Source: Thoreauomyces humboldtii (taxonomy: Eukaryota; Chytridiomycota; Chytridiomycetes; Spizellomycetales; Powellomycetaceae). Taken from it: a stretch of DNA of 13,239 nt. Location: the NCBI GenBank assembly GCA_027596035.1, contig JADGJA010000329.1, positions 1 to 13,239 on the forward strand, given 5' to 3'. This document shows positions 7,140 to 13,239 of the stretch, piece after piece (the first letter of the stretch is position 1; each line of letters begins with the position of its first letter). The position numbers were made by a program, and so were the translations under genes. Under the pieces are notes generated by a model that worked only from the letters and a program-made list of their open reading frames with translations, ran no database searches and was not told where the DNA came from.

Positions 7140-9609
7140 TCATGCCGACGAGACAACCCTCACGCTGACCCCTTGGCTCGGGGTACCATCCGCGCCCACC
7201 AGGAACAGGTTCCAGCTTCCCTCCAGCACGATCTCCCCGACAGGCACGCTCAACGTCACGGTTCCGTAGCCGTCCCGACTCTGACTGGGCTGCACCACGC
7301 TCTCCACAGTCAACGGCAGGTACCGCTGGTTCTGATCGAACGAGTGCGTGAAGCTTCCCAGCGCCATCAACGCCGCACCTCGCACCTGTCTCAGATCCGC
7401 GTTCGAGAACGTGACCGTCGTGGTCGGGTTGCCGCTGCCGTCCGTCGTCGTCGATGCGGAAAACGTGATGGGACCGTCCGAGACGGTGGATACGATGGGA
7501 CGGGTCACGCAGGTCGCGTTTCCGCCGCCGCTGCTGCTGCGGAGGTAAGGCGGAGTGAAGATCCGAACGTCGATCCTTTCGCAACCGATGGAATGTCCCT
7601 TCCCATCGACGCCGCCGCCGACGGCCACTCGACCGTCCTTGAGGAGCAACGCCCAGCCATGGTACGCTCTGAACGTCTGATCGTCCGTCCAGGGGTCCAA
7701 CGTGGTGAGGGATCTCGTCAAGGGATCGTACAGTTGCGGTGGCGGGACCTGGGTGGCATCGAACCGGTTCTGACCGTTCAGCAGAAGGACGGTTCCATCG
7801 GGTAGGAGCACCGACGCGGGATTGTCCCTACTGAACGTCGCGTCGAGGGAGGTCCACGTGGAGTGCGTCGGATCGTACATGTCGAGCTTCCAGGGCTGGG
7901 ATCCGCCTCCCATCGTGACCATGTCGCCGTCGGGGCTCCAGAAGGCTGTCGAATCGTCGGCCATGGAGCTGCCCGACGTGGAGCGATCGTCGTTGGGAGC
8001 CGATGCCGACCTCGCCGCGTCGAGGGTGCCGACGTCCGTGTTGTAGTATGTGAGGAGACCCTTGTATCCCATCAAAGCGACGTGACGGTCCAGACCGTCC
8101 ACGATCACGGGTCTCGGAAGGACAAAGACGTGGGTGTAGTCCCTGATGCCAGGGGTGATGACGTTTCCCGCGACGTTCCCTATGGCGGTCCACGAGTCGG
8201 TGGAAGGGTGGTAAAGAGCTAGGTTGTCGTTCGATTGAGGGTCCCCCTCGCAACACTGTTTGAACCCTCCCGTGACCAGCACGTCTCCGTTGACGAGTCT
8301 CGCGGCTGTCGGATACCACATCGTGCCGATGGGGGCGTCGGGAGTCACGGTGTAGGATCCCGTAGCGGGGTCAAAGATTCGGGCGTAGCTGAGACCAACT
8401 TCCACCTCGTTCGGCTCTCCAAGGTTCTGGTACGTTGCACCACCTACGACGAAGATGCGTCCGTCCGGGAGGGGGACCTGTCCGGAGCAGTAGAGAGTGT
8501 CGGCCGGGAGGACCCGTTGGTCGGCAAACGGGGTCGGGATGACGAGAGTGGGGTTTCGAGACGGAGTAGGCGGAGGAGCGACGGTACCGGCATCGATGAT
8601 GGAGGTCGAGTTGAGGATGAACGACACGCCGTGCTTGCGGGTACCGTTGGGTGCGATGCAGTTGACGTAGTCGCTCCGAGACCAGCCGACGATGTACATC
8701 TACGAGGCAGGCATGTGAGCTGCCCGATCTGGGCGCGGGATCGTGCAGTCAGAGGAGACCTACCCTTCCGTCTTCAAGTAGCGTAGCATGAATGGGGGTG
8801 ACGAACCATCCGCCATCGGGCTTTCCGTCCGTATAAAAGTCACTGGTATCGATCAAGTCGACATTGGGCGACCATGCAGGTGTCATCGGCTCACAGATGC
8901 CGACGTCAGCAGTCATGCTGTGACAAAATGGGAACGCAAACGTCAAAATTCATTATGCATTTTTCAAACTGAGATTCTAAAAACGAAGTCTACCCCAGGT
9001 GTCCGTCTCGACGTGGCTTCCCAGCACCACTCTTGATCGCTTCCACCACCGTGGCAACAGCGGTGGCGGTAGAAGTACCGGTAGGAGTAGGGACCGAAGG
9101 CGTGTACGGAGGCACAGTGAATTGCGGCACGACGATAAAGTTCTGACCCCCGTTGTTGGCGTAGAAAGTCCGGCCATCAGCTGTGTCGTATCGTACGTAA
9201 AAGGAATGGATCGACAAATCGTGTTGAAGAAGCGTCTTGACGGTCCAGACCTCGTGGTCGGTGTTGGGGATCGGACGAGAGTAATTGGCGCTGATCGTCT
9301 GGCGACCATACTCGTCGTCCCACCAGCCCTAAGAATATGATCAAAGGGTGAGACTTTTCGCCTTCGAGAGTATGATAAAGCAAATGCCGAGGCACAGCAT
9401 ACCCGGAAGTCGCTGTAGATAACGTAAACGTTACTGCCGATGCCCGTTGCAAGGACGTCGACGTTGACGGTCAAGACACCATCGAGAGCACCGAATCCGG
9501 GCTCGACGACGACGTTCGAGTCGTCGCGGATCGTTAGGTGCGAGGCGGTGGGAGCGGCTTGGCAGGTCATGGCGACTAAGGCCGTGAAGAAAACGAAGAG
9601 AAGCTTCAT
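7140..9609 (-). CDS. Secreted glyoxal oxidase-like copper-radical oxidase (AA5) with N-terminal CBM21-like domain
   Basis: Minus-strand exons 9609-9403, 9328-8994, 8917-8764 and 8699-7140 join in phase to 751 residues. The start is the ATG of MKLLFVFFTALVAMTCQA, a signal peptide with likely cleavage near residue 18. Residues about 44-136 resemble a CBM21-type glycan-binding domain, with VYVIYSDFRGWWDD, then FYVRYDTADG and the terminal YANNGGQNFIV. A Pro/Thr-rich linker (139-160) follows. The rest is a galactose-oxidase-type propeller plus C-terminal domain. The expected copper and radical ligands are present: Cys303 (YCSG) and Tyr361 (MWYPT) for the thioether crosslink, Tyr578-His579 (RAYHGWALL) and His684 (FTHSFDQ). 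The FTPPYLR motif (613-619) is typical of glyoxal oxidases. Family knowledge: these extracellular enzymes oxidise aldehydes such as glyoxal or methylglyoxal to acids and make H2O2 for peroxidases. The true substrate is unknown. No C-terminal membrane anchor is seen. Confidence 0.9.
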
Positions 9610-9705
9610 TGGTATAGAGGACAAGGGTATGCAGGTGGATATTATGGGAATGGGTAGATGAGTTGAGCCCTGCAGAACAGAGACGGAACCTCACACGACT
9701 GGACC

Positions 9706-9711
9706 TTTATA
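9706..9711 (-). promoter_or_regulatory. TATA box of the oxidase gene
   Basis: On the minus strand these bases read TATAAA within CTTATAAAGG, 97 nt upstream of the oxidase start codon. A start site about 30 nt further on would give a leader of roughly 65 nt. A TATA promoter suits a regulated, secreted enzyme gene. Confidence 0.55.
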
Positions 9712-10154
9712 AGAATACGAGACCAGGCCGCACGGAGAGATAAAGCATCTTGTTTCCCGACGGGAGATGGCCTTTGCAAATGCATCGATCCAAAAGAGAG
9801 AGAAAAAAAAGCTGCATTACGCGACGTTACAGCATCTCCCGAGCGCTTCCCATGTAAAGCGCCTTGGCTATTCTGCCAATGCGATATGGTTCTTTCGATC
9901 TGCTTTTTTCTTTTTCCTCCTTCGCTCTTGGGCTTCGGCTGGGGACCAGGGCAGGTAGGTTGAAGCGGCCTGGGAGCGTCACAGATTGTTGTTCAGATAT
10001 CTTATCGACCTCGCCGTGCGAGCACAGACGGAGCGGGCGGTTCTTGGATTTTTGGAAGAGAAGAGGCGTGTCGGTCTGTCGAGCGGCAAGGCGGGGCGGG
10101 GCGGCCGTGTAAAGTGCCACCAGAGCGTGCACCTCACGTTTTCGTTCCAAAATG

Positions 10155-10213
10155 TGTACGGTACATCCAAAATCGATTCTACAGAATCTACTGTACAGTT
10201 ACAGTACATGTAC
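10155..10213. repeat. Cluster of four short perfect inverted repeats with five GTAC cores
   Basis: Four palindromes follow each other in 59 bases: TGTACGGTACA (10155-10165), GATTCTACAGAATC (10175-10188), TACTGTACAGTTACAGTA (10189-10206) and GTACATGTAC (10204-10213). The tetramer GTAC occurs five times. Two ATCGAT sites flank the last three. The cluster lies about 550-600 bp upstream of the oxidase start codon and about 230 bp past the PEX14 stop codon. It could be a protein-binding cluster, an RNA hairpin near the PEX14 3' end, or debris of a small element. Confidence 0.7.
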
Positions 10214-10442
10214 ACTTTTATCGATGCGAAACTTTCTCGTCTGCCTTTACTTCCTTTTCCCCCCACAGGAAGACTTCGCCCCCCAAAACAAAAGAACTAC
10301 AACAGAAAGACGGGAAGGCCGATGGAAAACACCGTGGGCCGTGGCTGTGCAGCGTCATCCAAGAAGGTGATCGCCTATGCCATAGGACAACGTAGATTCC
10401 GGCACTCTAATCTAAGTGTATTCCGATGGGCGTTATCATGTA

Positions 10443-11601
10443 TCACGCACTACCAAGACTTGCTTCGTCACTACCCTTCTCCAGTCCTCCTCCCTTCGTG
10501 GGCGACTTTGCCCGCCCGGCGGTCGCAGTAGCTGCTGCAGGAGTCTTCTGCTGCAGCTGCCACGCCGGTATCGTAGGTTTCGAGGGTATGTTCCCTGCCG
10601 CAAACGATCCTCGCTGGGAGAGCGGTGCGGGAGGCGGCGGCAGGCCGTCATCGACGAGGGACGAGGAGGATCCGGACGGGGATGCCGGGACGGAAGGAGT
10701 GGGGAGACTACGGTTCAGCAGGAGGTTCTTCAAGGACTTTATCTCTGCCTGGAGGTCCGCTATGACGGTCGTTTGGGACTCTCTGCTCCGGTCCAGGACC
10801 TGATCACACAGCGAGAACCGGCCAAAAGTCAATATCTTCCTGCATGTATGACCAACATCTCCAGTCGAACATGTGCGAAGCTTTCTCTGCCGCTCACCTG
10901 CGGAATCATCTCCCTCACTCCGTCCACATCCGCCTTCAGATCCCTCATCTCCTGGTCCCGCAGTTCGTCGCTCTCCTTGAGCGTTGCCAACGTGTCCGTG
11001 ATCTCCTTCAACGCGAACGCGACGGACGCGGCCTGCTGATCCACCGACTTGACGAGCTCCGTCGTCTCTGCGTGTGCGGCGTCGAGGGACTTTGAGGTGA
11101 GCGCGAGCTGTTGAGTGATGGTTGTGGTCGAATCGTCCAAGGCGGCTTGGGATGGGAATGACAGCAGTGGCAGGATGTGATTCTGCATGACGGAGAAAAG
11201 GGAAGGTCGGCTTGACTGTTGCGTGGAGCCAACACCCTAGGAACTCCCTCGGCCCCCCTCACCTTGAAAAGGGTATACGTTCCATATCCGACGCCTGCCA
11301 CGCCTATCGCTCCCAGCGTGTAATCCTTCCACCCGTAACTTGGCGGTGGTGGTGGTGGGTACGCAGGATATGGCTGATACGGTCCTCCTGCTCCGACGTA
11401 CTGACCGGGTTGTACGGCAGACGTTGGAGCCACGGGTGTTCCGTTGGCTCTCGCGAGCGCGACCTCGACCTCAGCCGGACTCAACCCCTTCTTCTCCAGG
11501 AATGCGATGCGTTTGGCTAGCGGTGATTCCTGAACCTTTGGATCACTGAGGAATCGTACGGCGGACTGTATGATGTCCTCGCGGACTGGTGGGGACGACA
11601 T
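10443..11601 (-). CDS. PEX14: Peroxin 14 (peroxisomal import docking protein)
   Basis: Minus-strand exons 11601-11263, 11182-10898 and 10799-10443 (TGA 10445-10443), all phase 0, encode 326 residues. Residues about 6-48 form the conserved N-terminal domain that binds Pex5 WxxxF/Y motifs, including REDIIQSAVRFLSDP and PLAKRIAFLEKKGLSPAEV. A Pro/Tyr-rich linker with a PPPPPP run (about 85-90) leads to the single hydrophobic segment near 96-112 (YTLGAIGVAGVGYGTYTLF), followed by ILPLL. Residues about 120-230 are a long coiled coil. The tail is Ser/Pro-rich and ends in a Lys/Gly-rich stretch. Family knowledge: Pex14 with Pex13 docks cargo-loaded Pex5 and helps form the import pore in the peroxisomal membrane. 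The start at 11601 gives the usual short N-terminus; an in-frame upstream exon (11839-11937) could extend it. Confidence 0.93.
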
Positions 11602-11937
11602 GTCTGAACTCTGTGGGTGGTTCGATCGCTTGGGGTATCTGCTGAAAGATTGTCGCGAGTTCTCAGGCTCCCTGAGAGAGGTGATGGCTTCTCGGAGAGT
11701 GCCGGGTGAGACATTGACCACACAGCCACCCCAACTCGTAAGATCCCGGAGCCCACAAAGTGCAACAAATGATACGTCCAGTAAGAGTACAAGTCCGGGG
11801 AGGGGGGGTGGAGGTGGCGGGAGTTGAGCAAGCCTCACCTTGAATATGTATATGTCTCCTACGCGGAGTTCTTCAACGGACTTGGCTCGGAATTGGATCT
11901 CGTCAGGAGGCGAGAGAACGCTGCTGGAACCGACCAT
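11602..11937 (-). other. Possible upstream exon and 228-nt in-frame intron of PEX14
   Basis: On the minus strand an ATG at 11937 opens a frame that continues without a stop into PEX14. A donor (AAG|GTGAGG, exon end 11839) and an acceptor (CACCCACAG, exon start 11610) would remove 228 nt, a multiple of three. The spliced product adds 36 residues before the usual Met, including EELRVGDIYIFK. A second AG seven bases further (AGTTCAG, then ACATG) would instead put 11937 out of frame and leave translation to start at 11601. It may therefore be a 5' UTR intron, an alternative N-terminus, or chance. Typical Pex14 proteins need no such extension. Confidence 0.4.
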
Positions 11938-12884
11938 GACGCTTGGACGCTAGGAGACGATACAGTAGCGAGATGGATTCCGGAGCGGGGTACCAGCTGC
12001 TGCTGCCTTTATGGTTCTTGGAGCAGTCGAAGAGGAGAGTCGCTGAGGCGCCAGGTGCTTGGGTGCACGAGGGGGAACGGAGGATGGCAGCCGCGACCCT
12101 TGGCTTTTGACAGCTTCCCCATATGATTTTCTCACACCCGCAACGGCTAAAGTAGCAGGATAACCTCTTCTGCAGGACTAACAAGACATATGCGAGTTAC
12201 TGATATTATCCTGGAGAAATCAGAGATCGCTTATCTTACGGATTCCCCTTATCGAAAAACGCGGATGGCTATTAGGCAGCGTGGACCGGTCTACCGAGAA
12301 ACTGAGCCATACAAAAGATGCGCACCATTTACATTGATCTGTAGCAGACGATACACCCATGTTTAATGGGGCTCTCCACCTACAATGTGAGAATTGGTGT
12401 GCACTTCCTAGTGTTTTTTCAGGCCGAGATGTTGCCAGTGCTCGCATTTGGACAGCCTTCCACCAGCAATTCCCACTAAAGCAGGCCAGGACTAAAACTC
12501 ACAGGGAGTTTCATAGATGAGGATGTTCTGACCCCGTGGTGTTGGGAACATGGTTCCAAAAGCACTCGCTTCGGATCTGGCTTCAGAGTATTACGCGGGA
12601 TTCCTCGTCTTCCTGCCCCGTGCTGCGGTTGCCCGCTACTCGGTCAGGAGTGGCGTCCCAGACAAGCGCAAGTGTTCAGTCATCACGAGCCCCCTGTCAC
12701 ACACCTCGCGACGACACGAACTCTGTTATCGACGCTAACCAAGCATGCAGAACTCATGATACATGATTTATGAAGGTTGACCCATGGACTCAATGCCGGG
12801 TGTGCACAAAAGATCAGAAGACCAGATGTGGTCATCAAGGAAAGATATAGACACGCCCCCTGCCCCGGGGGGTCACGTCTTTCC
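11938..12884. other. Intergenic region between PEX14 5' side and AOX 3' side
   Basis: Both neighbours are on the minus strand, so this is the AOX 3' flank plus the PEX14 promoter. I checked both strands for tRNA boxes, conserved domains and repeats and found none. A plus-strand frame from ATG 12550 (62 codons) has no recognisable feature. Confidence 0.55.
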
Positions 12885-13112
12885 TCAGAACGGATTCGGA
12901 TCATCCGGCTTCAATCCGGCCAGGGTATGGTTGACGTCCCTGTGCTCGGCCTCGTCCGCCCTGACGGCGGCGACCATGTCGCGAAGGGTGGCCTTCTCGC
13001 CCAGCTGCCAGTACTCGACGGCGATCTCGGGTGCCGGCGTGGTGGCCCAGTGCTTTATCTGACCGGCTTCGATGTCGCGGAGACAGCTGGTGTACGTGTG
13101 CACCGCCGATTC
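12885..13112 (-). CDS. AOX1: Mitochondrial alternative oxidase, last exon (5' part outside or in unreadable sequence)
   Basis: The minus-strand exon from 13112 down to the TGA at 12887-12885 encodes the last 75 residues. A clean acceptor (CACTGCACAG) ends at 13113. Conserved features are [15 protein letters not shown] at the exon start, an APEIAVEYW segment, and [15 protein letters not shown] near the end, which supplies the Glu and His of the second di-iron E-x-x-H motif. The sequence ends DDPNPF, as in many fungal AOX proteins. Family knowledge: the enzyme sits on the matrix face of the inner mitochondrial membrane and passes electrons from ubiquinol to oxygen without pumping protons, often induced when the cytochrome chain is blocked. 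The N-terminal targeting peptide, membrane-binding helices and first di-iron ligands are not in the window. Confidence 0.94.
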   Translation of the reverse strand, partial: ESAVHTYTSCLRDIEAGQIKHWATTPAPEIAVEYWQLGEKATLRDMVAAVRADEAEHRDVNHTLAGLKPDDPNPF

Positions 13113-13126
13113 CTGTGCAGTGGGTG

Positions 13127-13239
13127 TGGGGGGGGGGGGGGGGCCCGGGTTGGGGGGGGGGGGGCCCTTGGGGCGGGCCAGCGGTGAAAAGGGGGGGGTT
13201 TTGGGGGGGTACCCCCCAGAAGCCCCCCAAACGGGGGCA
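13127..13239. other. Low-complexity G/C homopolymer tail, probably poor-quality contig end
   Basis: Long G runs (about 13127-13143 and 13151-13164) alternate with blocks of C, A, T and more G in a stretched pattern, as in an over-called read tail. It falls inside the expected AOX intron or upstream exon and shows no AOX coding sense. I treat it as a sequencing or assembly artefact and give it no biological meaning. Confidence 0.8.

Larger units (their letters stand above)
9610..10442. other. Intergenic region: oxidase promoter and PEX14 3' flank
   Basis: Both flanking genes are on the minus strand, so this region carries the PEX14 terminator and the oxidase promoter. It contains the TATA box at 9706-9711, a pyrimidine-rich stretch near 9893-9930, a GGCGGGGCGGGGCGG run near 10090 and the palindrome cluster at 10155-10213. 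No gene is recognised on either strand. Confidence 0.6.

Noticed and set aside
6796..7584. 262-codon minus-strand frame
   Set aside because: It overlaps the oxidase C-terminus in another frame and has Arg/Gly-rich shadow composition.
11839..11937. Resemblance of VEELRVGD to a Hint/intein or hedgehog-type motif
   Set aside because: There is no N-terminal Cys block, no later His/Asn motif and no room for the rest of such a domain. It is a short chance match.
12550..12738. 62-codon plus-strand ORF beginning MVPKALASDLASEYYAGF
   Set aside because: It has an ATG and a stop but no homology I recognise, no codon or domain signal, and lies in the AOX 3' flank. It is likely chance.

Overview
The window looks like nuclear DNA of a filamentous or dimorphic fungus. 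A basidiomycete is my best guess, but the order cannot be read from the sequence. The reasons are dense intron-rich genes on both strands, short GT-AG introns (mostly 63-130 nt), a secreted copper-radical oxidase, a fungal TRP channel, peroxin 14 and a mitochondrial alternative oxidase. There are no operons or Shine-Dalgarno sites. The last ~110 bases are a chain of G and C homopolymers that looks like a low-quality contig end, and the first bases lie inside an intron, so both edges cut genes.

Layout from left to right. 69-736 (+): 3' part of the proteasome beta-7 subunit gene (PRE4/PSMB4). 1288-1719 (-): a three-exon gene for a 71-residue LYR protein that matches the human MIEF1/AltMiD51 microprotein almost without gaps. 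2072-2473 (+): a three-exon gene for a 79-residue zinc-binding protein, divergent from the LYR gene over a 352-bp shared promoter with a (TC)12 tract. 2822-5553 (-): a six-exon Yvc1/TRP-like cation channel of 651 residues; its unusually long second intron carries four copies of an ~85-bp palindrome-rich repeat. 6049-6122 (+): tRNA-Val(AAC). 6672-6880 (-): what looks like a frameshifted scrap of an ABCA-type ABC transporter. 7140-9609 (-): a four-exon secreted glyoxal oxidase-like enzyme of 751 residues with an N-terminal CBM21-like domain. 10443-11601 (-): three-exon PEX14 of 326 residues, with a possible in-frame upstream exon at 11839-11937. 12885-13112 (-): last exon of an alternative oxidase gene.

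The genes are mostly unrelated housekeeping functions placed side by side: protein degradation, a mitochondrial LYR factor, vacuolar or other endomembrane Ca2+ flux, peroxisomal import and mitochondrial respiration, plus one secreted H2O2-producing enzyme. No multi-gene system or biosynthetic cluster is apparent. The most notable items are the stand-alone LYR microprotein gene, the CBM21-like/copper-radical oxidase fusion, the intronic repeat array, the ABC-transporter relic and the palindrome cluster at 10155-10213. All exon boundaries were worked out by eye from GT/AG sites, reading phase and family similarity; no alignment or database search was run.
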